Shown here in pieces: positions 28,622-37,197 of a stretch of 64,000 nucleotides of DNA. Source of the DNA: Hydrogenobacter sp. T-8 (GTDB lineage: Bacteria; Aquificota; Aquificia; Aquificales; Aquificaceae). The position numbers and the translations under genes are program-made. The DNA lies in the NCBI RefSeq assembly GCF_011006175.1, contig NZ_CP048795.1, forward strand, positions 682,001 through 746,000. The letters run 5' to 3'. The notes below the pieces were generated by a model, which was not told the origin of the DNA, made no database searches, and saw only the letters and a program-made list of their open reading frames with translations. The stretch's first letter is position 1. Each line of letters opens with the position of its first letter.

Positions 28622-29179
28622 ATGGGAAGGGTGTTGGTGTTGTATGATAGCAGGACTGGAAATACGAAGAAGATGGCAGAGCTAGTGGCGGAGGGAGCAA
28701 AAAGGGTGGAGGGAACGGAGGTAAGATTACTGCACGTGGACGAGGCAAGCAAAGAAGATGTGCTTTGGTGTCATGGGCTGGCGGTTGGGACGCCTACCAA
28801 TATGGGCATAGTCTCTTGGAAAATAAAGAGGTTTTTTGATGACACCATTGGAGACCTCTGGGGGCAGATAGACGGTAAAATTGGCTGTGCCTTTTCCTCT
28901 TCTGGCGGATGGGGTGGTGGCAACGAGGTGGCTTGCTTGTCTGTCCTGTATATGCTTATAAACTACGGCTTTCTGGTTTTTGGTCTTACCGACTACACAG
29001 GCAAGAAGTTTACACTACATTACGGTGCAGTGGTTGCAGGTGAGCCAAGAAGCCAAGAGGAGAAAGAAGCATGTCTTCGCTTAGGTGAAAGGCTCGCTCA
29101 GTATGTGGCGGTGCTATACGAAGGTAGAAGGGAGCTTATAGACCACATAAGGAACTTTGGAGGCAAGTTTCCATGGTAA
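28622..29179 (+). CDS. Flavodoxin-family NAD(P)H:quinone oxidoreductase (WrbA-like)
   Basis: 185 residues. The FMN phosphate-binding loop is LYDSRTGNTKKMA at the N-terminus; later PTNMGIVSWKIKRFFDDT and SSSGGWGGGNE are the WrbA-type flavin contacts. It probably reduces quinones by two electrons in the cytoplasm. It follows the DJ-1 gene by 3 nt and overlaps iorA by 7 bp, so the genes are tightly co-expressed. Confidence 0.85.
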   Translation: MGRVLVLYDSRTGNTKKMAELVAEGAKRVEGTEVRLLHVDEASKEDVLWCHGLAVGTPTNMGIVSWKIKRFFDDTIGDLWGQIDGKIGCAFSSSGGWGGGNEVACLSVLYMLINYGFLVFGLTDYTGKKFTLHYGAVVAGEPRSQEEKEACLRLGERLAQYVAVLYEGRRELIDHIRNFGGKFPW

Positions 29180-29631
29180 AAGACTTTGAGCTAAGGATAA
29201 ATGGCAAAGTATACAGGGTTAGAGCCTTTGAGGATGAGCCTCTTCTCTGGGTTATTAGGGAAAGGCTGAGTCTAACAGGCACGAAGTTTGGATGTGGTAT
29301 AGGTGTGTGTGGTGCTTGCACCCTTTTGGTGGGAAGGCAGGCGGTCAGGTCTTGTCTTTTACCAGTTAAGGATGCGGTAGGAAAGGAGATAACCACCATA
29401 GAAGGACTTCCCTCAAACCATCCTCTCAAAAGGGCATGGATTGAGCTTCAAGTACCTCAGTGTGGATACTGTCAGCCTGGTCAAATTATGGAAGCCTACG
29501 CACTGCTTCTTGAAAACCCAAAACCCACAAGGGAACAGATAGTTCAGAGGCTTTCTTCTCACCTTTGCAGGTGCGGAACTTACAATAGGATAGTAAGGGC
29601 GGTGGAAAAGGCAGTAGGAGGAAGGACATGA
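29173..29631 (+). CDS. iorA: [2Fe-2S] subunit of xanthine-oxidase-family oxidoreductase
   Basis: 152 residues. Two [2Fe-2S] clusters: the plant-ferredoxin type GCGIGVCGACTLLV and the C-terminal CGYCQPGQI...CRCGTY. This is the small electron-transfer subunit seen in isoquinoline 1-oxidoreductase and aldehyde dehydrogenases. The stop overlaps the start of the large subunit by 4 bp (ATGA). Confidence 0.88.
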   Translation: MVKDFELRINGKVYRVRAFEDEPLLWVIRERLSLTGTKFGCGIGVCGACTLLVGRQAVRSCLLPVKDAVGKEITTIEGLPSNHPLKRAWIELQVPQCGYCQPGQIMEAYALLLENPKPTREQIVQRLSSHLCRCGTYNRIVRAVEKAVGGRT

Positions 29632-31712
29632 TAACAAGAAGAGACCTTTTAAAGTTGAGCGGTCTTACCCTCTCTGTTATGCTAATGCCTGAGGGATATA
29701 GGATTTTAAAAGCTCAAGAAGTGCCAAGAAGGTATGCACCAAACCTTTGGATAAACCTCTCAAGGGATAACTATCTTACAGTGCTTGTTAACAAGTCGGA
29801 GATGGGACAGGGTGTGTATACAGGGCTTGCCATGCTTGTTGCGGAGGAATTGGACTTTCCTTGGGAAAGGGTAAGGGTAAAACCAGCACCTGCAGGAAGG
29901 GCCTATGTGGACCCTAAGATGGGTATACAGCTAACGGGTGGTAGCACCAGCGTAAGGAACATGTATGAAACCCTAAGGCTTGCGGGGGCAAGTATGAGGG
30001 AAATGCTTATTGCCTCTGCAAGCAAAAGGCTAAAAGTTCCTGCGGATAGGATAAGGGCGGAGAGGGGCTACCTGCTTGTGGAAGACAAAAGGTATGCCTA
30101 CGGAGAGTTTGTAGACCTTGCAAGCAAGGAACAAATACCTGCAAAACCAAGACTAAAGGAGTCAAAGGAATTCATATACATAGGCAGGTCTGTGCCAAGG
30201 ATTGACGCACCAGAAAAGGTAGATGGGAAGGCGGTTTTTGGTATAGACACCTTTGAGAAAGGTATGGTTTATGCGGTGGTGGAAAGACCACCCTACTTTG
30301 GAGCAAAGGCTCTCAAAGTGGACAGCACGGAAGCCAAAAGAGTGCCAGAAGTGGTAGATATCTTTCCCATCTCCACAGGAGTGGCAATATGTGGGGAGTC
30401 TCTCTGGGCTTGTCAAAAGGCAAGACGGTCTCTAAAGATAGAGTGGAGTGAGAGCTTTGTAAAGGGTTGGGAAGACAAGGACTTGGAGAAATACTTCTTG
30501 CAAAAGCTAAGGGAAAGGGGTGATGTGGTAAGGGTCAAGGGAAGCCCCCAGAGGGTCTTTGAAGGCTCTCCAGTAAAGGTTGAGGAGACCTACATACAAC
30601 CCTACCTCTATCATGCCACCATGGAGCCTATGGCTTGCCTTGCATGGGTGAAGAAGGATGAGTGCATAGTTTATGCACCTACACAATCTCAAACGTGGGT
30701 GTTGGAAACCGCAAAGAGGGTCAGTGGACTGCCAGAAGGCAGGATAAAGGTCATAACCACCTACCTTGGCGGTGGTTTTGGAAGAAAAGCAAATGTGGAG
30801 TTTGTGGCGGAAGCCCTTGAGATTTCCAAAAGGCTTTCAAGACCCGTAAAGCTCATATACACAAGAGAGGATGACATAAGGTCTGGCTACTACAGACCCT
30901 ACAGTGCCACTCATATCAAAGTCTCTGCAGACCAAAGGGGGAACATAAATTCTCTTAGCTTTAAGATAGCGGTTCAACCACTGCTTGGTGGGAGGGCTTC
31001 AGTGGAAGGAGTGGAAAACACACCCTATAACATTCCCAACCTTTATGTGGAAAAGGTTGACGTGGAGCTTCCTATAAGCGTATGGTTTTGGAGGTCTGTG
31101 GGGTCAACCCACAACGCCTTTAGCCTTGAAACCATATTAGACCGCATAGCCTATCAGACAAAACAAGACCCGGGAGAGCTAAGGCTAAAGCTCCTAAGGG
31201 ATAACCCAGTAGCCTACAGGGTAGTCCAGACTGCCATGGAGAGGTCTGGCTGGGGCAGGAAGAAAAATCTTGGCATAGCCTATCACTACTCCTTTGGAAG
31301 TCATGCCTGTCATGTGGCGGAGGTGGAGCTTGACACAAAAAGTGGACAGGTCAAGGTAAAAAGGGTGGTGGCGGTCATAGATGTGGGTCCTGTGATAGTC
31401 CATCCAGACCTTATACGCTCTCAGGTAGAAGGCTCTGTAGTTATGGGGCTAAGCATGGCTCTTAAGGAGAAGGTGAGCTTTAAAGGTGGTGGTGTGGAAA
31501 ACAGCAACTTTGGGTCTTATGGGCTTTTGACCATGGATGAAACGCCAGAGATAGAGGTTCATATTCTTACCTCAAATCGTCAAAGGGGTGGTGTAGGAGA
31601 GCCGGGGCTTCCACCAACTGCACCTGCGGTTGCCAATGCACTCCTTTGGGGCTATGGCATAAGAGTAAACAGACTTCCTATGACGCCAGAATATATAAAG
31701 AGCCTGCTATGA
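29628..31712 (+). CDS. iorB: Molybdopterin subunit, IorB-like aldehyde/N-heterocycle oxidoreductase
   Basis: 694 residues. The N-terminus MITRRDLLKLSGLTLSVML has twin arginines and a hydrophobic core, suggesting Tat export of the folded IorAB complex. Family motifs include NKSEMGQGVYTGLAMLVAEEL, GGGFGRKAN and, near the end, the active-site Glu region GGVGEPGLPPTAPAVANAL. No separate FAD subunit is encoded here, as is usual for IorAB-type enzymes. The substrate is unknown; the DJ-1 and quinone-reductase neighbours point to aldehydes. Confidence 0.85.
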   Translation: MITRRDLLKLSGLTLSVMLMPEGYRILKAQEVPRRYAPNLWINLSRDNYLTVLVNKSEMGQGVYTGLAMLVAEELDFPWERVRVKPAPAGRAYVDPKMGIQLTGGSTSVRNMYETLRLAGASMREMLIASASKRLKVPADRIRAERGYLLVEDKRYAYGEFVDLASKEQIPAKPRLKESKEFIYIGRSVPRIDAPEKVDGKAVFGIDTFEKGMVYAVVERPPYFGAKALKVDSTEAKRVPEVVDIFPISTGVAICGESLWACQKARRSLKIEWSESFVKGWEDKDLEKYFLQKLRERGDVVRVKGSPQRVFEGSPVKVEETYIQPYLYHATMEPMACLAWVKKDECIVYAPTQSQTWVLETAKRVSGLPEGRIKVITTYLGGGFGRKANVEFVAEALEISKRLSRPVKLIYTREDDIRSGYYRPYSATHIKVSADQRGNINSLSFKIAVQPLLGGRASVEGVENTPYNIPNLYVEKVDVELPISVWFWRSVGSTHNAFSLETILDRIAYQTKQDPGELRLKLLRDNPVAYRVVQTAMERSGWGRKKNLGIAYHYSFGSHACHVAEVELDTKSGQVKVKRVVAVIDVGPVIVHPDLIRSQVEGSVVMGLSMALKEKVSFKGGGVENSNFGSYGLLTMDETPEIEVHILTSNRQRGGVGEPGLPPTAPAVANALLWGYGIRVNRLPMTPEYIKSLL

Positions 31713-32095
31713 AGGTAAGCCTGCCCTTTCTCCAGCACTTGGGTGCAAGGCTTTTGCATATAAGCTCAGGGGAGGCAAGGCTTGGGCTTTTGGTGGAAGA
31801 TTATCACCTTCAACACCTTGGATATGTGCATGGTGGTGTTATATCAAGCCTTGCGGACAACACAGGCTGGTTTGCGGTCATCTCTGACCTACCAGAGGAT
31901 AAGACCTCTGTAACCATTGAGATAAAGGTAAATTATCTTAAGCCTGCGGTAAAGGGTGAGCTTTTGGCAGTAGGAAGGCTCTTAAAGAGGGGCAAAAAGG
32001 TAGCCTTTGCGGTGGTGGAGGTTTGGCAGGATTCTGAGCTTGTTGCCTACGCTACAGGGACATATGCGGTGCTGGAAAACAAAGGAGAAGTTTAG
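31709..32095 (+). CDS. PaaI-type hotdog thioesterase
   Basis: 128 residues from the ATG at 31709, which overlaps the iorB stop (ATGA). LGYVHGGVISSLADNTGWFAV is the hotdog active-site helix with the HGG motif. It hydrolyses acyl-CoA thioesters of aromatic or small acids in relatives. Last gene of the DJ-1 operon; its stop overlaps the stop of the converging HxlR gene. Confidence 0.87.
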   Translation: MKVSLPFLQHLGARLLHISSGEARLGLLVEDYHLQHLGYVHGGVISSLADNTGWFAVISDLPEDKTSVTIEIKVNYLKPAVKGELLAVGRLLKRGKKVAFAVVEVWQDSELVAYATGTYAVLENKGEV

Positions 32096-32454
32096 CTTGA
32101 GTTTTCCTCTTGGCATTCTAATGCATTGATAGACATAGCTTCCACATATTTTAGACCCCATTTATGTATGGCGTTAAATACATCCTCAAGGCTCTTGCCT
32201 ATCTCTGTTAGCTCATACTCTACCATAGGAGGCACTACAGGGTATACGGTTCTGCGTATAAGTCCACAAGCTTCAAGCTCTCTTAACTGTTTTGAAAGCA
32301 TCCTTTGAGTAATACCAGGTATAGCCCTCTGAAGTTCTGAAAATCTCTTCTTTCCATCCATTAGGTTCTTAAGAATGTATAGCTTCCATTTACCGCTTAG
32401 TATCTGTATGGCAAGCTCTGCTGGGCATACTACAGAGTTGTTATTAGGTTTCAT
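32092..32454 (-). CDS. HxlR-family winged-helix regulator
   Basis: 120 residues from the ATG at 32454 (MKPNNNSVVCPAELAIQILSGKWKLYIL). The HxlR motif includes GKWKLYILKNLMDGKKRFSELQRAIPGITQRMLSKQLREL. A cysteine at residue 10 sits where redox-sensing members (YodB, HypR, QorR) have their reactive thiol. TATACT lies 7 nt before the ATG. It is flanked by two operons of redox enzymes and probably controls one or both (inference). Confidence 0.85.
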   Translation of the reverse strand: MKPNNNSVVCPAELAIQILSGKWKLYILKNLMDGKKRFSELQRAIPGITQRMLSKQLRELEACGLIRRTVYPVVPPMVEYELTEIGKSLEDVFNAIHKWGLKYVEAMSINALECQEENSS

Positions 32455-32477
32455 GAAGGATAGTATATAACAAAAAG

Positions 32478-32514
32478 GACCCTTCTTGACACGCCTGCGG
32501 AGCAGGTTTAAACT
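32478..32514 (+). promoter_or_regulatory. Divergent promoter/operator beside the HxlR gene
   Basis: Rightward promoter TTGACA (32486-32491), 17-bp spacer, TAAACT (32509-32514). The spacer holds the palindrome CCTGCGGAGCAGG (32493-32505), well placed for a repressor. The 13-mer GACCCTTCTTGAC (32478-32490) overlaps the -35 and is shared with the DJ-1 promoter. The leftward hxlR -10 TATACT is at 32467-32462. Confidence 0.65.
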
Positions 32515-32536
32515 CAAAAGCAGGAGGTGGGAAAAC

Positions 32537-32955
32537 ATGAGTGTGATAAAAGGTGTAAACTTCTGGAGTTTTCTCTTTGCTTCCCAGATGGGTGGGCTAT
32601 GGTAGTGCTTGATATGGTATATGCTGGCTGGTTTGGGCTTTTTGGCATATTTCCCGGCACAAAGGATTGGGGGTGGGTGCTAAAACACCAGATAGATGCT
32701 ACACTTTTTGCCATACCCCTTGTGCTTCCCTATGTGTGGAGGTTACTTCCTGGTCCTGGTCTCATAAAGGGCATAGTTTACGGCGTTCTTTGGCACATAT
32801 TTGTTATAGTGGTGTCCTTCGTGGGTAGTCTGGGGGATGCCTTGTGGTTTCAAAAACCCATGCAGATGAATGCACAAATTAGCACCTTTGTGCTTCACAT
32901 AGTGTGGGGTGGTCTCACAGGCTTTCTATACAATCCACCAGAAAAGGAGGTATAA
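32537..32955 (+). pseudogene. Small multi-pass membrane protein, frameshifted near 32594
   Basis: AGGAGG (32522-32527) precedes ATG 32537, which reads MSVIKGVNFWSFLFASQMGGLW and then stops. The downstream frame continues MVVLDMVYAGWFGLFGIFPG...LVLPYVWRLLPGPGLIKGIVYG...HIVWGGLTGFLY to 32955. One extra G in the GGG run at 32594-32596 would join them as QMGGAMVVLDMVYAGWF, giving a protein of about 140 residues with four membrane helices. The alternative in-frame start (GTG 32527) lies inside the Shine-Dalgarno and encodes an unlikely N-terminus. It could be a true mutation, a phase-variable tract or a sequencing error. Function unknown. Confidence 0.7.
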
Positions 32956-32957
32956 AC

Positions 32958-33152
32958 ATGGCAAGACTTGTAAAGTTCACAGAAAAGGGTCCGTACAAAC
33001 TTCAGATAGGGGAAGAGACCTATTATCTGTGCCAGTGTGGTCTCTCTAAGAAGTTTCCCTTCTGTGATGGCTCTCACAAAAGAACAAGGGATGAAGAGGA
33101 AGGAAAGCTATACCTATACGATGAAAATTCAAGGGTAGAAATAAGGCTATAG
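32958..33152 (+). CDS. CDGSH iron-sulfur domain protein
   Basis: 64 residues from ATG 32958 (MARLVKFTEKGPYKL), with AAAGGAGG upstream; the longer open frame overlaps the previous gene. CQCGLSKKFPFCDGSH is a complete mitoNEET-type [2Fe-2S] site with three Cys and one His. Such proteins are redox-active and can transfer clusters. It is third or so in the redox operon to the right of hxlR. Confidence 0.9.
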   Translation: MARLVKFTEKGPYKLQIGEETYYLCQCGLSKKFPFCDGSHKRTRDEEEGKLYLYDENSRVEIRL

Positions 33153-33161
33153 GAGGTTGTC

Positions 33162-33386
33162 ATGGAAAACTTTGACAGGGAAAAGGCAAAAGAGTATCTA
33201 AGAAGGCTTGAAAGCCTAAGTCAGATGATATACGCCTGTGCGGAGGAGGCGGAAGAGTGTGCGGGCTACGCTCCAATGGAAGGTTGTGAAAGGTTCATGA
33301 AGGCTCTTATGGAAGACCTTAGAAAGAACCTTGAGTCAGTAAGAGAAGCCATAGACTACTGGAAGTATCAACTTCAGGAGGAATAG
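33162..33386 (+). CDS. Small acidic helical protein of unknown function
   Basis: 74 residues, probably all helical (EYLRRLESLSQMIYACAEEAEECAGYA, then KALMEDLRKNLESVREAIDYWKYQL), with three cysteines. AGGAGG lies before the ATG and the next gene starts immediately after the stop. The tight packing supports a real gene. No function is recognised. Confidence 0.6.
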   Translation: MENFDREKAKEYLRRLESLSQMIYACAEEAEECAGYAPMEGCERFMKALMEDLRKNLESVREAIDYWKYQLQEE

Positions 33387-33947
33387 ATGGCTTTTAAGTT
33401 TCCAGAAGAAAACTGGCGGGTGCTTCTTTTGCCAGAAAGACAAAGTTGGCAAAACCTTGAGGACTTTTTCAAAGTAGCAAAGCCAAATAAAGAGGAGGTT
33501 TGGGCAGATATTGGGTGTGGTCCAGGATACTTTACCATACCCCTTGCGGAAAGGGTAAAAAAGGTCTATGCCATAGACCAGTCAGGCTTTATGTTAGATA
33601 GGTGCAGAGAAAGGGCTAAAAGCCTTAGAAACATAGAATATATCCAGTGTGGAGAAAACCGTATACCTCTTGAGGACAAATCGGTGAATGTAAGCCTTCT
33701 CGCAAACCTATTTCATGAACTTTTAGAGCCCAAAGCCTTTATGGAAGAAGTAAACAGGATAACCACCCACAAGATAATCCTCATTGACTGGCATCCCATA
33801 CCATCACCAGCAGGACCACCCCTTGAGGATAGAATTCCAGAGGAAAAGGTCATTGACTTTATGCAAAAAGAAGGCTTTAAACTCATAGAAAGCCACGCCA
33901 TATTTCCATACCATTATTTTTTAATCTTTCAGACAAAGGAGGTATAA
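33387..33947 (+). CDS. Class I SAM-dependent methyltransferase
   Basis: 186 residues. Motif I VWADIGCGPGYFTIPLA and the following acidic residue in VYAIDQSG bind S-adenosylmethionine; NVSLLANLFHEL is motif IV-like. It is a UbiE/methyltransf_11-type small methyltransferase; the substrate is unknown. The start abuts the previous stop, with AGGAGG 7 nt upstream. Confidence 0.85.
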   Translation: MAFKFPEENWRVLLLPERQSWQNLEDFFKVAKPNKEEVWADIGCGPGYFTIPLAERVKKVYAIDQSGFMLDRCRERAKSLRNIEYIQCGENRIPLEDKSVNVSLLANLFHELLEPKAFMEEVNRITTHKIILIDWHPIPSPAGPPLEDRIPEEKVIDFMQKEGFKLIESHAIFPYHYFLIFQTKEV

Positions 33948-33948
33948 G

Positions 33949-34527
33949 ATGGTATGTATAATCTACGCCCATCCAAACCCAAAGAGCTTCAACAAGGCTA
34001 TAAAGGAAGTTGTCCTTGAGACTTTGTCCGCCAAGGGTGTTCAATACAACTTGAGAGACCTATATGCCCTTGAGTTTAATCCTGTCTTGTCCGCAAGGGA
34101 TTTTGAAACCTTTTTATCGGGTGGCGTGCCAGAGGACGTAAGAAGGGAGCAGGAGATAATAAAAGGTGCAAAACTTTTGGTCTTTATATATCCCATATGG
34201 TGGACAGGCATGCCTGCAATCCTAAAGGGCTACATAGATAGGGTTTTTAGCTACGGTTTTGCTTACGAAGAGAGAGATGGAGAGCTTGTTGGACTTCTCT
34301 CTGACAAAAAAGCCTTCATAATAAACACCCTTGGAGCTTCTGAGCTTGACTATAGACCCTCAGGCATGGAGGAGTGCCTAATAAAGACCACGGATATTGG
34401 CATTTTCAAGTTCTGTGGCATTGAAGTAATAAGACATCTTTTCCTGTATGCAGTGCCATACGTAAGCGACGACGAAAGGAAAGCCATGTTAGACAAGGTC
34501 AAAAAACAGCTGGAGGAAGTGCTATGA
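33949..34527 (+). CDS. NAD(P)H dehydrogenase (quinone), flavodoxin-like fold
   Basis: 192 residues of the NQO1/KefF/MdaB family. IIYAHPNPKSFNKAIKE is the nucleotide-binding start, and VFIYPIWWTGMPAILKGYIDRVFSYGFAY is the family signature. It gives two-electron reduction of quinones with FMN or FAD, preventing redox cycling. AAAGGAGG precedes the ATG; the stop overlaps the nitroreductase start by 4 bp. Confidence 0.9.
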   Translation: MVCIIYAHPNPKSFNKAIKEVVLETLSAKGVQYNLRDLYALEFNPVLSARDFETFLSGGVPEDVRREQEIIKGAKLLVFIYPIWWTGMPAILKGYIDRVFSYGFAYEERDGELVGLLSDKKAFIINTLGASELDYRPSGMEECLIKTTDIGIFKFCGIEVIRHLFLYAVPYVSDDERKAMLDKVKKQLEEVL

Positions 34528-35144
34528 AAGAATGTTTAAGATTAATCACAGAAAGGAGGTCTATTACCTTTTTTGACCCAAGGAGGGATGTGCCAGATGA
34601 AATAATAAAGGAGATACTTGAGGTTTCCGCAACCGCACCCTCTGGCTACAACCTTCAACCATGGGAAGTTATAGTGGTAAAGGATAAGGAGAAAAAGAAG
34701 AGGCTAAGGGAAATATGCTATAACCAACAAAAGGTGGAAGATGCCAGTGCTAACATAGTGCTTATTGCCAACACAAGGGCAGGCTTTGAGCATGTGGACA
34801 GAGTTTTGCAAAGCTGGGAGGAGCTGGGCTATATAAAGCCAGAGGCAAAAGAGAGCCTAAAAAGCCAAATTATAGCAGGTTGGCAAGACCCTCAAAGAGC
34901 CTTCAGAAAAGCGGTTAGAGACACAGCCCTTTTTGGCATGACTATAATGATAACTGCCAGAGCCTACGGGCTTGAGACCCATCCTATGGAAGGCTACGAC
35001 GAGGCAAGGCTTAAGGAATTTTTGCAGATAGAAGACCACAAGGTAGTGCCTATGATAATAGCCATAGGATACAAAGACCCATCCAAAGAGCTTTTGCCAA
35101 GGGCTTACAGGTTTAAGTTTGAGGAGTTTGGAAAGATAGTCTAA
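34524..35144 (+). CDS. Nitroreductase-family protein
   Basis: 206 residues with the N-terminal ITERRSITFFDPRRDVPDEIIKEILEVSATAPSGYNLQPWE signature that binds FMN. Family members reduce nitro groups, quinones or flavins with NAD(P)H. Translational coupling to the quinone reductase supports a joint role in electrophile reduction. Confidence 0.9.
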   Translation: MKECLRLITERRSITFFDPRRDVPDEIIKEILEVSATAPSGYNLQPWEVIVVKDKEKKKRLREICYNQQKVEDASANIVLIANTRAGFEHVDRVLQSWEELGYIKPEAKESLKSQIIAGWQDPQRAFRKAVRDTALFGMTIMITARAYGLETHPMEGYDEARLKEFLQIEDHKVVPMIIAIGYKDPSKELLPRAYRFKFEEFGKIV

Positions 35145-35897
35145 ATGGAATACTTCCTTTTATCCTTTTGCTCTGCCTTTTTGGCAGGAGCTATAAACTC
35201 AGTTGCAGGTGGTGGGACGCTTATTACCTTTCCCACTCTCCTATGGCTTGGGCTTGACCCAGTGGTTGCCAACATAACAAACACCGTTGCCCTCTGGGTA
35301 GGCTCCCTTTCTGGTGCTTTTGGCTTTAGGAAAAGAATACAGGAGGTAAAAAGCCTTATTCTGCCTTTTCTTATCTCTTCTACTGTAGGTGCGGTAGTGG
35401 GTGCGGTGCTTTTAATAAAAACACCCTCTCAAACCTTTAAGTCCATAGTGCCCTTTCTCATATTCTTTGCGGTCTTTATGCTTGCCTTTAGCGAGGTCAT
35501 AAGAAGATTTTTGGCTAAGTTTGTAATTCAAGAGAAAAACCTTCCTTTGCTTTTGCCTCTTTTCCTTCAGTTTATAACCGGCGTATATGGAAGTTACTTT
35601 GGTGCAGGCATAGGCATAATGATGCTGGCGAGCCTAACGCTTTCTGGAGTGTATCACATACACACCGCAAATGGGCTAAAAAACCTTCTTGGCTTTTCTA
35701 TAAACCTCCTTGGTGCTATTATTTTCATATTTAGTGGTAAGGTAAGTTGGGCTTACGCACTTTTTATGATGCCGGGCTTTGCTCTTGGTGGATATGCAGG
35801 AGCAAAAATCTCTCAAAGGTTTAAGCCAAAGGTGGTAAGGTTCTTTGTAATAGTGTGGGGGCTTTTCATAGGAATTTACCTGCTTTTGGTAGAATAG
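35145..35897 (+). CDS. TSUP/TauE-SafE family membrane transporter
   Basis: 250 residues, about eight helices. The paired motifs NSVAGGGTLITFPTLLWLGLDPVVANITNTVALW and YFGAGIGIMMLASLTLSGVYHIHTANGLKN are the TauE/SafE signature. Such proteins export sulfur-containing or organic anions. It begins at the base after the nitroreductase stop and ends the redox operon. Confidence 0.88.
   Translation: MEYFLLSFCSAFLAGAINSVAGGGTLITFPTLLWLGLDPVVANITNTVALWVGSLSGAFGFRKRIQEVKSLILPFLISSTVGAVVGAVLLIKTPSQTFKSIVPFLIFFAVFMLAFSEVIRRFLAKFVIQEKNLPLLLPLFLQFITGVYGSYFGAGIGIMMLASLTLSGVYHIHTANGLKNLLGFSINLLGAIIFIFSGKVSWAYALFMMPGFALGGYAGAKISQRFKPKVVRFFVIVWGLFIGIYLLLVE
35890..35895 (+). promoter_or_regulatory. -10-like element of aroA
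   Basis: TAGAAT, embedded in the last codons of the TSUP gene, lies 6 nt before the aroA ATG at 35902. Confidence 0.4.
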
Positions 35898-35901
35898 TCA
35901 T

Positions 35902-37197
35902 ATGCTTAAACTAAGAAGGGCAAAAAAGGCAAAAGGCGAGCTAAGAGTTCCTTCAGACAAGTCCATATCCCATAGGGCGGTAATATTCTCTGCCATAGCA
36001 GAGGGTGAAAGCCACATAAAAGAGTGGTTAGCTTCCGAAGATACAAAGGCAACCTTAGATATAGTAAAAAAACTTGGCGTGGAAGTAAAGAGAAAGGGAA
36101 AGAACCTAAGGGTAATTGGAAGGGGATATCAGTTTCGTGAGCCACTTGAGGTGCTTGATGCCAAAAACTCTGGCACTACCGCAAGGCTTATGATGGGGGT
36201 GTTAGCCACTCAAGACTTTTTCAGTGTCATAACGGGGGATGAAAGCCTAAGGCAAAGACCTATGCTAAGGGTTGTAGAGCCTCTCAGACAGATGGGAGCC
36301 TTTCTTGATGGAAGGGAAAAGGGAAACAAACTTCCTGTGTGCATAAGAGGTGGTAAGTTAAGGGGTATTTCCTTCTTTAATAGAAAGGCATCCGCACAGG
36401 TAAAGTCCGCACTTTTGCTTGCAGGGCTAATGGCGGAAGGATACACGGAGGTTTTAGAGCCTGTCCTTTCAAGGGACCACACGGAGAGAATGTTAAGAAC
36501 CTTTGGTGTGGAGATTATTCAGTTAGAGGGACAGGAGGGTCATGTGGTAAAGCTCACGGGAGGGCAAAGCCTTAAAGCTACTGAGATATTCTGTCCTGCG
36601 GACCCATCCTCTGCGAGCTTTTTTATCGTTTTGGCTTGCCTTCTTGAAGGCTCGGAGCTTGTTCTCAAAGATGTCCTTGTAAATCCTACAAGGGATGGCT
36701 TTTTTAGAAAACTCAGACAGATGGGAGCGGACATAAGGTATGAAAACCTAAGGGAGCTATCTGGGGAGCCAGTAGCGGACCTTTACGTTAGGTATAGTGG
36801 AAGGCTAAAGGGTGTGGAGGTTTTGCCAGAAGAAGTGCCTTCTATGATAGATGAGCTTCCTATCCTGGCGGTGGTTATGGCTCTTGCGGAAGGAAAGTCT
36901 GTGGTAAGGGGTGCTCAGGAGCTTCGCGTAAAAGAAAGCGACCGTATAAGGGCAGTGGTTGAAAACCTTAGGTCTATGGGTGCAAAAGTCCAGGAGCTTG
37001 AAGATGGCTTTGAGATAGAGGGCGTTGAAAACCTCAAGGGTGCTACCATAAAGACCTACAAAGACCATAGGATAGCCATGGCTTTTTCCATAGCGGGGCT
37101 TGTGGCGGAGGGTGAGACTGTGATAGATGAACCTGCCTGCGTTGCGGTTTCTTATCCAAACTTTTACAAAGACCTTGACTATATTATAAAGGGATGA
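35902..37197 (+). CDS. aroA: 3-phosphoshikimate 1-carboxyvinyltransferase (EPSP synthase)
   Basis: 431 residues, complete. PSDKSISHRAVIFSAIAEG holds the shikimate-phosphate-binding lysine, DAKNSGTTARLMMGVLA is the PEP/glyphosate-contact loop, and KESDRIRAVVENL is the C-terminal signature. It works in the shikimate pathway to aromatic amino acids. The stop overlaps the coiled-coil gene by 4 bp. Confidence 0.95.
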   Translation: MLKLRRAKKAKGELRVPSDKSISHRAVIFSAIAEGESHIKEWLASEDTKATLDIVKKLGVEVKRKGKNLRVIGRGYQFREPLEVLDAKNSGTTARLMMGVLATQDFFSVITGDESLRQRPMLRVVEPLRQMGAFLDGREKGNKLPVCIRGGKLRGISFFNRKASAQVKSALLLAGLMAEGYTEVLEPVLSRDHTERMLRTFGVEIIQLEGQEGHVVKLTGGQSLKATEIFCPADPSSASFFIVLACLLEGSELVLKDVLVNPTRDGFFRKLRQMGADIRYENLRELSGEPVADLYVRYSGRLKGVEVLPEEVPSMIDELPILAVVMALAEGKSVVRGAQELRVKESDRIRAVVENLRSMGAKVQELEDGFEIEGVENLKGATIKTYKDHRIAMAFSIAGLVAEGETVIDEPACVAVSYPNFYKDLDYIIKG

